Shown here one piece after another: positions 10,861 through 21,430 of a stretch of 64,000 nucleotides of DNA (its first letter is position 1; each line of letters opens with the position of its first letter). The DNA is taken from contig JAIOJX010000030.1 in NCBI GenBank assembly GCA_022376925.1, positions 167,783,084 to 167,847,083 on the forward strand, read 5' to 3'. The notes under the pieces are model-generated. The model saw only the letters and a list, made by a program, of their open reading frames with translations, had not been told where the DNA came from and did not search any database. A program made the translations under genes and the position numbers. The stretch comes from Tragulus kanchil. Lineage: Eukaryota; Chordata; Mammalia; Artiodactyla; Tragulidae.

Positions 10861-13052
10861 TGACACTACAAATTTTGATAGGTTACTGTATTTAGGACTT
10901 TTGCCTGTGTACACATTCATAAGACTCTACTTCTAAGCCCTACTATACACCAGACAGATGATCCATTTCAGATGGGGCCTGTGAGCTCCATGATGCCTTG
11001 GACCACTCTGTAAGATCACTCTATTAAATTAAGACTATATTTCCTATTAAATATTGAGTTTCTTTTTGATTAAGTATCCTGTCTGACTTTCATAGGCACT
11101 TTGAGCTGTTGGTCTGTACTTGGCTGTGTTAGCACCATCCTATCCATTTTTGGTAGCTAGGTTATATTAGGTTAGTAGAATAAATTGAGGATCTTTTCAT
11201 ATTTTCTGTATCACAGCAGTCTAGCACAGGAATTAATATGTACTTTAAAGGTGTTGAAAATTTAAAAAAAAAAAAGGGAGGAGTGAGTAGTAAAACCATC
11301 TGGGGCATGGTTCGTCAGGGTTGGAGATGGAAGAGGGAGGAATTTCTGACTACCTTTTCAGTTTTTGTTTCCTGCAGTCTTTTCAGGCTTCCTGTCTCTT
11401 CCTGAGTCATTTTAGTCATTTGCATGTTCCTAGAAAATCATTTTCTTTTCTTTGCAGATTCAGGGTTTTTTTCCCAAATCTGTTGGAATTCACATATATA
11501 TTCTCTGCTAATTTTGAAATGAAATACATGTCTGTAGTTTTTTTCTTTTTAAGTGTTTATGGGAGTATGGCTGCTTTACAAGGTTGTTGCTTTTTGCCGT
11601 ACAGCAAAGCGAATCAGCCATATAGCCCGCTTATTTTGGATTGTCTTCCCACTTAGGCCACCCCAGAGCACTGAGTAGTTTCCTGTGCTGTACAGTAGGT
11701 TCTCCTTAGTTATCTACTGTACACATAATATACAAACTACCAGTCGTGTACATGTACTGTCCCGATCTCCCAGTTGGTCCCACCCTCCCTTGCATGTCTG
11801 TGGTTCTTGCCCCTGTGTTGTGCTAAGTTTGTTCGTTTATTTCCTTTTTCCCCACAGGCTGATCTCTTTTGTCTGTCTTTAAACGTCTTTTGGTTTTATG
11901 CAGCTGACTTGTTTGTTTTCTAGTGTCACTTTCCACAGCATGTGGGATCGTCTCACCAGGGATCGAACCAGTGCCTTGACATTTTTACAAAATCTCTTTG
12001 ATAGGTTACTGTATTTAGGACTTTTGCCTGTGTACACATTCATAAGACTCTACTTCTAAGCCCTACTATACACCAGACAGATGATCCATTTCAGATGGGG
12101 CCTGTGAGCTCCATGATGCCTTGGACCACTCTGTAAGATCACTCTATTAAATTAAGACTATATTTCCTATTAAATATTGAGTTTCTTTTTGATTAAGTAT
12201 CCTGTCTGACTTTCATAGGCACTTTGAGCTGTTGGTCTGTACTTGGCTGTGTTAGCACCATCCTATCCATTTTTGGTAGCTAGGTTATATTAGGTTAGTA
12301 GAATAAATTGAGGATCTTTTCATATTTTCTGTATCACAGCAGTCTAGCACAGGAATTAATATGTACTTTAAAGGTGTTGAAAATTTAAAAAAAAAAAAGG
12401 GAGGAGTGAGTAGTAAAACCATCTGGGGCATGGTTCGTCAGGGTTGGAGATGGAAGAGGGAGGAATTTCTGACTACCTTTTCAGTTTTTGTTTCCTGCAG
12501 TCTTTTCAGGCTTCCTGTCTCTTCCTGAGTCATTTTAGTCATTTGCATGTTCCTAGAAAATCATTTTCTTTTTCTTTGCAGATTCAGGGTTTTTTTCCCA
12601 AATCTGTTGGAATTCACATATATATTCTCTGCTAATTTTGAAATGAAATACATGTCTGTAGTTTTTTTCTTTTTAAGTGTTTATGGGAGTATGGCTGCTT
12701 TACAAGGTTGTTGCTTTTTGCCGTACAGCAAAGCGAATCAGCCATATAGCCCGCTTATTTTGGATTGTCTTCCCACTTAGGCCACCCCAGAGCACTGAGT
12801 AGTTTCCTGTGCTGTACAGTAGGTTCTCCTTAGTTATCTACTGTACACATAATATACAAACTACCAGTCGTGTACATGTACTGTCCCGATCTCCCAGTTG
12901 GTCCCACCCTCCCTTGCATGTCTGTGGTTCTTGCCCCTGTGTTGTGCTAAGTTTGTTCGTTTATTTCCTTTTTTTCCCCCACAGGCTGATCTCTTTTGTC
13001 TGTCTTTAAACGTCTTTTGGTTTTAATGATGCAGCTGACTTGTTTGTTTTCT
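10765..13052. repeat. tandem duplication 4, unit about 1.12-1.17 kb
   Basis: Copy A 10765-11930, copy B 11931-13052. Copy B starts with a shortened version of the SINE end (about 40 bp missing) and a garbled bridge before the two align again at 'gataggttactgtatttagg' (10877 and 12000, offset 1123). Copy A's right end ('ttttctagtgtcact') departs from copy B's 'ttttctgttttatcagttcc'. Confidence 0.93.
11545..11880 (-). mobile_element. artiodactyl L1 3' UTR, antisense (three copies in tandem)
   Basis: Antisense L1 3' UTR: 'ggagtatggctgctttacaaggttg', 'acagcaaagcgaatcagccata', 'gagcactgagtagtttcctgtgctgtacagtaggttc' and 'agttatctactgtacacata'. It marks the 3' end of a second L1 nested beside the first. 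Overlapping duplications 4 and 5 show all or part of it again at about 12665-13005 and 13866-14090. Confidence 0.8.
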
Positions 13053-14862
13053 GTTTTATCAGTTCCTGTTTTTCTCTTTATTGATTTCCTTCCTTCCACT
13101 TTGTTGAGCTCTTTTTAAAACATTTCTTGAGATGATTGTTTAGTGCAATTTTAATCTCTCTTGTTTTTCAAATGCACTTGAAACGTGGAGTCTCTCTCTG
13201 ATGCATCCCGTCGATTGTGAGCTGAGTGCTCTCATTATCATTCATTGCTTCGTGGGCTCCAATTTCTTTTGATTTTCTTCCGTAAATTAACTCTTAGGTT
13301 AAAGTTCCAGGAGGCCTGTATGATTTATCTTCCAGGAGTTTTATTGAGATTTTATTTGTGGCCAAGTAATTGGTCAGATTTTTTTTAACCATTTCATAAA
13401 AATTTAAACATACGTTGTCTGTTCATCGGACACTGAGTTCAAATACAAAATCTATCTAGTTTGATGATTGTGTATTCAAATCATCTGAATCCTTACCTCT
13501 TTTTCTGTCGATTTGATGTCCTTCTTCTGAGGAAGACACACTAAAGTTTCCCACTATGATCATGGATTTAATAGTTTCTGCTTGAATTTAGAACACTTGT
13601 TACATAATTCCATGCTGTGGCATTCAGTGTAAAAGCTTTGTGACTGTTATTTTCTGGATTGTATCTTTAATGCATGTTAAAACAGTCCCTTGCTTTTGAC
13701 CTTGAATTCTATTTTTGTCTATTAATACTTCATTTTGGGGCTTTCTTTTTGATAACATGTACTGAGTTTATCGGGCTTCCCATGTGTCTCAGTGGTAGAG
13801 AAATGGGTGTAGTCCCCGGGTAGGAAGATCCCTGGAGAAGGAAATGGCAACCCACTCCATTAGGCCCCACCCCAGAGCACTGAGTAGTTTCCTGTGCTGT
13901 ACAGTAGGTTCTCCTTAGTTATCTACTGTACACATAATATACAAACTACCAGTCGTGTACATGTACTGTCCCGATCTCCCAGTTGGTCCCACCCTCCCTT
14001 GCATGTCTGTGGTTCTTGCCCCTGTGTTGTGCTAAGTTTGTTCGTTTATTTCCTTTTTTTCCCCCACAGGCTGATCTCTTTTGTCTGTCTTTAAACGTCT
14101 TTTGGTTTTAATGATGCAGCTGACTTGTTTGTTTTCTGTTTTATCAGTTCCTGTTTTTCTCTTTATTGATTTCCTTCCTTCCACTTTGTTGAGCTCTTTT
14201 TAAAACATTTCTTGAGATGATTGTTTAGTGCAATTTTAATCTCTCTTGTTTTTCAAATGCACTTGAAACGTGGAGTCTCTCTCTGATGCATCCCGTCGAT
14301 TGTGAGCTGAGTGCTCTCATTATCATTCATTGCTTCGTGGGCTCCAATTTCTTTTGATTTTCTTCCGTAAATTAACTCTTAGGTTAAAGTTCCAGGAGGC
14401 CTGTATGATTTATCTTCCAGGAGTTTTATTGAGATTTTATTTGTGGCCAAGTAATTGGTCAGATTTTTTTTAACCATTTCATAAAAATTTAAACATACGT
14501 TGTCTGTTCATCGGACACTGAGTTCAAATACAAAATCTATCTAGTTTGATGATTGTGTATTCAAATCATCTGAATCCTTACCTCTTTTTCTGTCGATTTG
14601 ATGTCCTTCTTCTGAGGAAGACACACTAAATTTTCCCCACTATGATCATGGATTTAATAGTTTCTGCTTGAATTTAGAACACTTGTTACATAATTCCATG
14701 CTGTGGCATTCAGTGTAAAAGCTTTGTGACTGTTATTTTCTGGATTGTATCTTTAATGCATGTTAAAACAGTCCCTTGCTTTTGACCTTGAATTCTATTT
14801 TTGTCTATTAATACTTCATTTTGGGGCTTTCTTTTTGATAACATGTACTGAGTTTATCGGGC
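13053..14862 (-). mobile_element. old L1-like sequence, antisense
   Basis: AT-rich antisense L1-like DNA: 'cccactatgatcatggatttaatagtttctgc' resembles the endonuclease-region antisense, and 'cttttaaaacatttcttgagatg' is also L1-like. It is highly diverged and closed in all frames. The assignment to L1 rather than the half-L1 family HAL1 is uncertain. Confidence 0.5.
13778..13860 (+). mobile_element. Bov-tA SINE fragment, internally deleted
   Basis: 'ggcttcccatgtgtctcagtggtagaga' joined abnormally to 'gtagtccccgggtaggaagatcc', then cut off after 'ggaaatggcaacccactcca'. The intact version is at 14859-15064. This broken copy lies exactly at the junction of duplication 5. Confidence 0.8.
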
Positions 14863-15064
14863 TTCCCATGTGTCTCAGTGGTAGAGAACCTCCCTACCAG
14901 TGTGGGAGACATAGGTTCAGTCCCTGGGTAGAGAAGATCCCCTGGAGAAGGAAATGGCAACCCACTCCAGTATTCTTATCTGGAGAATTCCATGGACAGA
15001 GGAGCCTGTCTGGCGGGCTACAGTCCATGGGGTCACAAAGAGTCAGACATGACTTAGCAACTAA
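14859..15064 (+). mobile_element. Bov-tA SINE (full, first copy)
   Basis: Head 'gggcttcccatgtgtctcagtggtagagaa', B-box-like 'ggttcagtccctgggta', body 'cccactccagtattcttatctggagaattccatgg' and tail 'gtcagacatgacttagcaac'. A second identical copy lies at 15991-16196. Confidence 0.88.
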
Positions 15065-15549
15065 ACTTCATTTATCTCCAGTTCTATTTTGCGCCATTCC
15101 AAGTCTTTTGTAAATAACATACAGCTCAGTTCTAAATATTTCTCATCACAAAGTCTCTCTTTTAATAGGATTTTAAAGTTCAACTGTTTGTATTTATTAT
15201 CAATATCAGTATGTAAGAACTTAGTCCTTACTTTCATTTTCTGTTTCACATACCTCCCTTTTTACATCGCTGTGCTCATATGCCTACTTTTCCTTTGCTT
15301 CCTCAATGGGACTTTGGAATTTCTAAATCCTATTTTTCTTTAGTTGTTTAAAGCAGAGCATTTAACTCTCACCACTGATCAGAAAATGTAATTTTAATCA
15401 GAATTTGTAGCCTGTCCTTCCCATGAGACAAAATCTTGAGTGAATTTTTATGTTTTTAGCTTCCAGGGACTCTCTCTTATGCTCTGATGACTCTGTTCAC
15501 AACAGCCTGTTCTGGGTTTCTCAGTGCAGTATTCCTCTGAAGATAGCAA
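15065..15549. other. AT-rich L1-like or unique DNA, no gene
   Basis: Weakly L1-like AT-rich sequence grading into unique DNA. Small frames on both strands (to 87 codons) are hydrophobic only because of T-richness and have no family resemblance. Duplicate at about 16197-16680. Confidence 0.4.
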
Positions 15550-15574
15550 GTGTGTGTGTGTGTGTGTGTGTGTG
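15550..15574. repeat. (TG)n microsatellite, duplicated at 16682-16708
   Basis: About 12 TG units in the first copy and about one more in the second, inside duplication 6. The length difference is what sequencing slippage or allelic variation would give. Confidence 0.9.
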
Positions 15575-15990
15575 TCTTATGTGTGTTTGTGTATAAAGTT
15601 CTGATAAGTACTGTTCTCTGCATTGGAATCCAGTTCAGGTTGTTTTTGTCTTTCTCTGTTGTGTAAAGCAGTTCCCCAAATGTCTCTTACGTCTTGCTTG
15701 CCCATTCATAGATTAAAACACAGAAGGGGATAGTGTGTGTGTGTGTTTTGTTTTTGATCTCTTCTGTTCCACTATGATCATGGATTTAATAGTTTCTGCT
15801 TGAATTTAGAACACTTGTTACATAATTCCATGCTGTGGCATTCAGTGTAAAAGCTTTGTGACTGTTATTTTCTGGATTGTATCTTTAATGCATGTTAAAA
15901 CAGTCCCTTGCTTTTGACCTTGAATTCTATTTTTGTCTATTAATACTTCATTTTGGGGCTTTCTTTTTGATAACATGTACTGAGTTTATC

Positions 15991-16196
15991 GGGCTTCCCA
16001 TGTGTCTCAGTGGTAGAGAACCTCCCTACCAGTGTGGGAGACATAGGTTCAGTCCCTGGGTAGAGAAGATCCCCTGGAGAAGGAAATGGCAACCCACTCC
16101 AGTATTCTTATCTGGAGAATTCCATGGACAGAGGAGCCTGTCTGGCGGGCTACAGTCCATGGGGTCACAAAGAGTCAGACATGACTTAGCAACTAA
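15991..16196 (+). mobile_element. Bov-tA SINE (duplicate copy)
   Basis: Same SINE as 14859-15064, carried along by duplication 6. Confidence 0.88.
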
Positions 16197-16858
16197 ACTT
16201 CATTTATCTCCAGTTCTATTTTGCGCCATTCCAAGTCTTTTGTAAATAACATACAGCTCAGTTCTAAATATTTCTCATCACAAAGTCTCTCTTTTAATAG
16301 GATTTTAAAGTTCAACTGTTTGTATTTATTATCAATATCAGTATGTAAGAACTTAGTCCTTACTTTCATTTTCTGTTTCACATACCTCCCCTTTTTACAT
16401 CGCTGTGCTCATATGCCTACTTTTCCTTTGCTTCCTCAATGGGACTTTGGAATTTCTAAATCCTATTTTTCTTTAGTTGTTTAAAGCAGAGCATTTAACT
16501 CTCACCACTGATCAGAAAATGTAATTTTAATCAGAATTTGTAGCCTGTCCTTCCCATGAGACAAAATCTTGAGTGAATTTTTATGTTTTTAGCTTCCAGG
16601 GACTCTCTCTTATGCTCTGATGACTCTGTTCACAACAGCCTGTTCTGGGTTTCTCAGTGCAGTATTCCTCTGAAGATAGCAAGTGTGTGTGTGTGTGTGT
16701 GTGTGTGTCTTATGTGTGTTTGTGTATAAAGTTCTGATAAGTACTGTTCTCTGCATTGGAATCCAGTTCAGGTTGTTTTTGTCTTTCTCTGTTGTGTAAA
16801 GCAGTTCCCCAAATGTCTCTTACGTCTTGCTTGCCCATTCATAGATTAAAACACAGAA

Positions 16859-17604
16859 AGGTGTGGATCAGTGTTGGTTGTTGTCATGTGTTTCCTCAGC
16901 ATCCTATATGCTTGGTTTTTCCACTGCACATTCCTCTTCTGAATGGGAGGGATGGCTAAGAACCACGTGTCAGTTCCTGGGTCGGTTGGGGGGAGGGTGA
17001 TATGACAACAGGCATCTGGGAAGGATCAGCTAAGCCAGCTGGGGACCCTCACGGGGCCCCATAGGGCAGCTTCACCCTGAGGCAAAGCAGTTTCCCACAG
17101 CTGACTTCTGCACTGCGTTGTGTTTCTCTTCTCCTCTCCTTCCCCTCGACTCTGCTGAATGCTCCCCACCTGATGTTCTAGACTCAGGATGACACCCCCT
17201 TCCCCATCCATCTCCCAGCCTTCCTAAAGCTGTGAGTTCATACCATCCCGCCTTCTCCATGCTGGAAAAAGGTCGGTCCAGGCTATTTAAAGCCCATCTT
17301 GTAACTCATTTCCTCCTGGCCTGCCCTCGCTCCAAGCCTGGAGACGTTGGCCGCACTGTGGAGAAGACTCTGCTGAACCGACTGTCGTATTGGCTTTGAG
17401 GCAGCCATCTTCCCGTTCTAGAGTTTCTATCCACCTGCCTTCCTGTCAGCATATCTGGTGCACTGACCGTGCCCTTTCAGTACTAGTGAGGATTTATTTT
17501 CCTTCTTGGCAAGAGGAAGACAGTTTGCTTGTCTGTGCTTGGTCTGGCACCTTAAAGCAGAAATCGAACAGGAGTTGAGCAAACCCTGGGAGATAGTGAA
17601 GGAC
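16859..17604. other. unique GC-richer sequence, no gene supported
   Basis: Composition shifts from AT-rich L1 to mixed DNA. Frames of about 60 codons exist on both strands without matching domains. No recognised repeat. A 'ggctatttaaag' stretch near 17281 has no promoter context. Confidence 0.45.
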
Positions 17605-17672
17605 AGGGAAGCCTGGTCAGCTGCAGTCCATGGAGTTGCAAAGAGTCAGACACGACTTAGCGACTGAAAAAC
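17605..17672 (+). mobile_element. Bov-tA SINE 3' fragment
   Basis: Only the distal body is left: 'gaagcctggtcagctgcagtcc', then 'gagttgcaaagagtcagacacgacttagcgactgaa'. The head is missing, as in a 5'-truncated retroposon or later deletion. Confidence 0.8.
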
Positions 17673-17714
17673 CAAAAGGATGTCACAATCAGGTGGCTCT
17701 TTTTTAATGGTTTC

Positions 17715-18036
17715 TTTGTTTTGAATTTTATTGAAGTATAGTTGATTTATTTACCATGCTGTGTTCATTCCTGCTGTACAGCAGAGTGACTCAGTTACAC
17801 ACATAAATATTCTTTTTCTCTTCTCTTCCATTATGGTTTTTCATAGGACATTGAATACAGTTTCCTGTGCCATACAGTAGGACCTTATTGTTTATCCATT
17901 CTCTATGTAAAAGTTTGCATCTGCTGATCCCAGACTCCTGCTCCATCCCTCCCCCATCCTGCTTGGCAGCCACAAGTTTGTCCTCTCTATGAGTCAAACA
18001 GGTAGGTTTTTTGTTTTGTTTTGTTGTGTTGTGTTC
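17715..18036 (-). mobile_element. artiodactyl L1 3' end, antisense (first copy)
   Basis: 'ttattgaagtatagttgatttatttaccatgc', 'ctgctgtacagcagagtgactcagttacac', 'tgtgccatacagtaggaccttattgtttatcc' and 'cctccccca' are the standard antisense L1 3' UTR of ruminants. It ends in a TTTTG-type run. Duplicate at 18840-19132. Confidence 0.88.
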
Positions 18037-18062
18037 TACCATCTGAGCCACCAGTGACGCCC
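18037..18062 (-). mobile_element. Bov-tA head fragment, antisense
   Basis: 'accatctgagccaccagtgacgccc' is the reverse complement of a Bov-tA 5' head with a few changes. Only about 25 bp remain next to the L1 end. Duplicated near 19133-19158. Confidence 0.6.
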
Positions 18063-18839
18063 AAACAGGTAGCTTTTGAGTGAGGAAAACAAATCACTTT
18101 AACTATTCTTCCTATGAAGAACTCCCCAAGAGACATCCCTCTTCCTGTACCTGAAAGTCAAATAAATAAAAGACAAGAACAGTCGTGTTCGTCTGAAACC
18201 AGGATGAGGGGGAACTTCCTACTGCGGGAGGGGAGGCAGGAGTCGGGGCTGAGTTTATATTGGCGGCATTGGTCATGTGCCTCTCAGCCTCTATTAAAAT
18301 GTAACTATTAGCAAATGAAATTAAATACTTCAGTTGCCTAGTAACTAATCCAATCTGAGAAAGAGGCAAAAATAGAATACATAAATTTAGAACTTTTAGG
18401 CCCTGTGCCAAGCAAGATATTCTTGCTTGTATCCTTCTGATCATCTGCCATTTGAATGGAAGAAAGGATATATGAGTGTCAAGTCAGCAATATCTGTGTT
18501 GACCTTGCTTGCTAAAATGAACCCCCCTTGATGACTAGACACATAGGAGAGGTAGGCAGGCTTCCCAAGGATTTCCAGCTCCAGGAACCTCGAAAATGCC
18601 AAATAGGGGCCAGAACAGGAAGAAGCTTTAAGGGGGGGACTACTGAGAATATACTTTTTGGACTAATTCAAAAGCCAAAGGACATGATCTGATTTAAGCC
18701 ACCTGATACTATTGGGGGGGAAACTAGCATAAACTGTCCGTTTTGTCTATTTCCATATAAAAGTAAAATATATTTCCTCTCAAAGTGGCTTTTCAACAAG
18801 ACAGAAAATGAAGGAACAATTTAAGATTGGGTAGTACAT
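18063..18839. other. unique sequence, no gene
   Basis: Mixed-composition DNA with no repeat recognised. Frames of 65 codons on plus and 110 codons on minus overlap each other and lack domains. Present again at 19159-19936 through duplication 7. Confidence 0.45.
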
Positions 18840-19132
18840 GATTTATTTACCATGCTGTGTTCATTCCTGCTGTACAGCAGAGTGACTCAGTTACACACAT
18901 AAATATTCTTTTTCTCTTCTCTTCCATTATGGTTTTTCATAGGACATTGAATACAGTTTCCTGTGCCATACAGTAGGACCTTATTGTTTATCCATTCTCT
19001 ATGTAAAAGTTTGCATCTGCTGATCCCAGACTCCTGCTCCATCCCTCCCCCATCCTGCTTGGCAGCCACAAGTTTGTCCTCTCTATGAGTCAAACAGGTA
19101 GGTTTTTTGTTTTGTTTTGTTGTGTTGTGTTC
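18840..19132 (-). mobile_element. artiodactyl L1 3' end, antisense (duplicate copy)
   Basis: Copy of 17744-18036 within duplication 7. It lacks the leading 'attgaagtatagtt' because the repeated unit begins inside the element. Confidence 0.88.
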
Positions 19133-19968
19133 TACCATCTGAGCCACCAGTGACGCCCAAACAGGTAGCTTTTGAGTGAGGAAAACAAATCACTTTAACT
19201 ATTCTTCCTATGAAGAACTCCCCAAGAGACATCCCTCTTCCTGTACCTGAAAGTCAAATAAATAAAAGACAAGAACAGTCGTGTTCGTCTGCAACCAGGA
19301 TGACGGGGCACTTCCTACTGCGGGAGCGAGGCAGGAGTCGGGGCTGAGTTTATATTGGCGGCATTGGTCATGTGCCTCTCAGCCTCTATTAAAATGTAAC
19401 TATTAGCAAATGAAATTAAATACTTCAGTTGCCTAGTAACTAATCCAATCTGAGAAAGAGGCAAAAATAGAATACATAAATTTAGAACTTTTAGGCCCTG
19501 TGCCAAGCAAGATATTCTTGCTTGTATCCTTCTGATCATCTGCCATTTGAATGGAAGAAAGGATATATGAGTGTCAAGTCAGCAATATCTGTGTTGACCT
19601 TGCTTGCTAAAATGAACCCCCCTTGATGACTAGACACATAGGAGAGGTAGGCAGGCTTCCCAAGGATTTCCAGCTCCAGGAACCTCGAAAATGCCAAATA
19701 GGGGCCAGAACAGGAAGAAGCTTTAAGGGGGGGACTACTGAGAATATACTTTTTGGACTAATTCAAAAGCCAAAGGACATGATCTGATTTAAGCCACCTG
19801 ATACTATTGGGGGGGAAACTAGCATAAACTGTCCGTTTTGTCTATTTCCATATAAAAGTAAAATATATTTCCTCTCAAAGTGGCTTTTCAACAAGACAGA
19901 AAATGAAGGAACAATTTAAGATTGGGTAGTACATGAAATACTGACTTGGGTCATATAATATTGGAGTT

Positions 19969-20030
19969 TAAAGAAATACCACCATGGTTGATCTTCCCTG
20001 GTGGCTCAGATGGTAAAGAAATACCACCAT
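19969..20030 (+). mobile_element. 28 bp Bov-tA head flanked by 17 bp direct repeats
   Basis: The 17-mer 'taaagaaataccaccat' occurs at 19969-19985 and 20014-20030. Between them lie 28 bp ending in 'cttccctggtggctcagatgg', the first bases of a Bov-tA SINE, with no body or tail. Retroposons normally lose their 5' end, not their 3' part, so this is an unusual remnant. Confidence 0.75.
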
Positions 20031-20320
20031 AGTCATTCAGTGTGATGTCAGTTACTTCAGGTACTAACTTTTCCCCCCAAAATTGAGAAAAACCTTCCCG
20101 TGGTTGCCTATATTTATGGATCAGACTTCAAAAGAGAAAGTAAAAAACAACTGGAGAATGATTCCTTCCAAAATAAAATAATTTAAAACTTAAAAATGAA
20201 TTGTCTAAAGAGTAAGATGAATTCTGTATACTCTGGATGCAGAATAATATTTTTCTTTGATGTAGACCATTTTTTAAATCTTTATTGAATCTGTTACACT
20301 CTTGCTTCTGTTTTATGTTT
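20031..20320. other. unique AT-rich sequence
   Basis: No frame or repeat of note. It leads into the antisense CHR SINE. Confidence 0.4.
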
Positions 20321-20428
20321 TGAATTTTATTTGGCTATGATGTATGTGGGATGTTAGTTCCCAGACCAGGGATCGATCCCACACCCCCTGCACTGGAAAT
20401 GCAGTCTTAACCCCTGGGAAGGTCCCCA
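20321..20428 (-). mobile_element. CHR-2 SINE, antisense
   Basis: 'atgtatgtgggatgttagttcccagaccagggatcgatccc' with 'ccctgcactggaaatgcag' and an eroded 'ctgggaaggtcccc' end. Confidence 0.8.
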
Positions 20429-20464
20429 GATTAGTAATTGCTTTATCACCTTTCTCCTTCCTTC

Positions 20465-20552
20465 TCTAATATATATATTTATACACACACAAACACACAT
20501 TTGTATGTGCACACGTATATATGTGTATATGTGTACATATATGTATGTAGGA
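20465..20552. repeat. AT/CA/GT mixed simple repeat
   Basis: Alternating purine-pyrimidine tracts ('atatatat', 'acacacacaaacacaca', 'gtatatatgtgtatatgtgtacatatat'). Overlapping frames are low complexity and not coding. Confidence 0.8.
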
Positions 20553-21166
20553 AGGAGAAAACAAATATATATGCATTTTTCCTAAACCATTTGAGAGTTA
20601 GTCTATCTTTAAATATTTCAGCTTGTATGTCCTGGAAACAATCAGATAGTGTATTCAGTGTAGGAGATTTAACCTTGATTTAAAATGATGCTGTATTGAT
20701 GCAACAGTGTTCGTCCGGTGTTGACTGCATTGAGGCTGTATCGCCATCCATATTCAGATTTTGCCATCTGCCTCAATAATATCCTTCAAAGCCATTTTGT
20801 TTTCCATGCATCCAGGATCCAGTCCAATATTACATTTGGGTGTTGTGTCTCTTTTCTCTTCTGTAATCTGACTCCTCAGTCTTTGTCCTTGCAGCATTGA
20901 CACATGAAGAGAGAGAATACCTCTCATCTGGGGTTTTTCTGATGTTTCCTCATGATTAGATGAAGACCTATCTGTCTATTATTAATGGCAATATTCTTTT
21001 AGGTCATCTAAAGTCATAAGAGAATCATGCAGTGGAAGATGTAGTTCACAAGCCTCAGAGCCCCGTCACCCCCAAATTGTGGCTAGATCAGCCATGGCTT
21101 GTGGTTGGCTCTGACGGGAAGCCCTGCCATGTGCCAGGGGCCCTGACCTCAGCCTTCCGGTCTGTC
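20553..21166. other. unique sequence, no gene
   Basis: No recognisable repeat. Frames at 20438-20683, 20718-20900 and 21032-21226 have no domain and no splice context. Confidence 0.4.
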
Positions 21167-21283
21167 CCCACTCAGCATACAGGAGGCATTTTCTCACAAA
21201 GTATCCAGGGACTCTTTCCAGAATAGGAAAGCAACCATTTCAGCCAAAACCTATTTTCCACCTCCTTTTTCTAAGTGTTTGAT

Positions 21284-21430
21284 TTTTAATATATTTTATT
21301 TTTACTTATTTGACTGCACTGGGTCTCAGTTGTGGCATATGGAATCTATTTCCCTGACCAGGGAGTAAACCTGGGCCCCCTTGCATTGGGAACTGGGAGT
21401 CTTAGCCCCTGGACCACGAGGGAAGTCCCT
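21284..21430 (-). mobile_element. CHR-2 SINE, antisense (first copy)
   Basis: 'gactgcactgggtctcagttgtgg', 'ttccctgaccagggagtaaacctgg', 'ccttgcattgggaactgggagtc' and 'ccacgagggaagtccc'. Duplicate at 22383-22529. Confidence 0.8.

Larger units (their letters stand above)
8570..11544 (-). mobile_element. L1 endonuclease side, ORF2 start and ORF1 side, antisense
   Basis: Continues the same L1 towards its 5' end. Upstream of 8375, 'ttgaagtctccaactctgatagtg' is the reverse complement of the endonuclease Gly-Asp-Phe region. Later 'gtgagtttcttatagacagcatacagttgggtc' and 'gatcacttacatttaat' match the antisense of the ORF2 N-terminus. 10.2-11.5 kb is more diverged and probably covers the ORF1 side. All frames are broken. 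Duplications 3 and 4 and two SINEs interrupt it. Confidence 0.65.
12778..14950. repeat. tandem duplication 5, unit about 1083 bp
   Basis: Copy A 12778-13860, copy B 13861-14950. Copy A lies partly inside copy B of duplication 4, so 11655-11925, 12780-13052 and 13863-14137 are three versions of one stretch. Copy A's right edge holds a Bov-tA SINE with about 30 bp missing internally (between 'ggtagaga' and 'gtagtccc'). Confidence 0.95.
14637..16858. repeat. tandem duplication 6, unit about 1132 bp
   Basis: Copy A 14637-15768, copy B 15769-16858, starting at 'ccactatgatcatggattt'. That start is already present at 13550 from duplication 5, so it occurs three times. Copy A ends in a GT-rich bridge ('gggatagtgtgtgtgtgtgttttg') where copy B has unique DNA ('ggtgtggatcagtgttgg'). 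Confidence 0.95.
17744..19936. repeat. tandem duplication 7, unit 1096 bp
   Basis: Copy A 17744-18839, copy B 18840-19936. The junction is clean: 'gggtagtacatg' runs straight into 'atttatttaccatgctg'. Copies differ by a cluster of substitutions near 18200-18240 versus 19290-19335 (for example 'gatgagggggaac' versus 'gatgacggggcac', 'gggaggggagg' versus 'gggagcgagg'). Confidence 0.97.

Noticed and set aside
15550..16708. CRISPR-like or regularly spaced repeats
   Set aside because: The repeats are dinucleotide microsatellites and one tandem pair, not short repeats with unique spacers, and the DNA is mammalian.
17281..17300. TATA-like box 'ctatttaaag' as a promoter
   Set aside because: No downstream gene, no CpG island and no other core promoter element.
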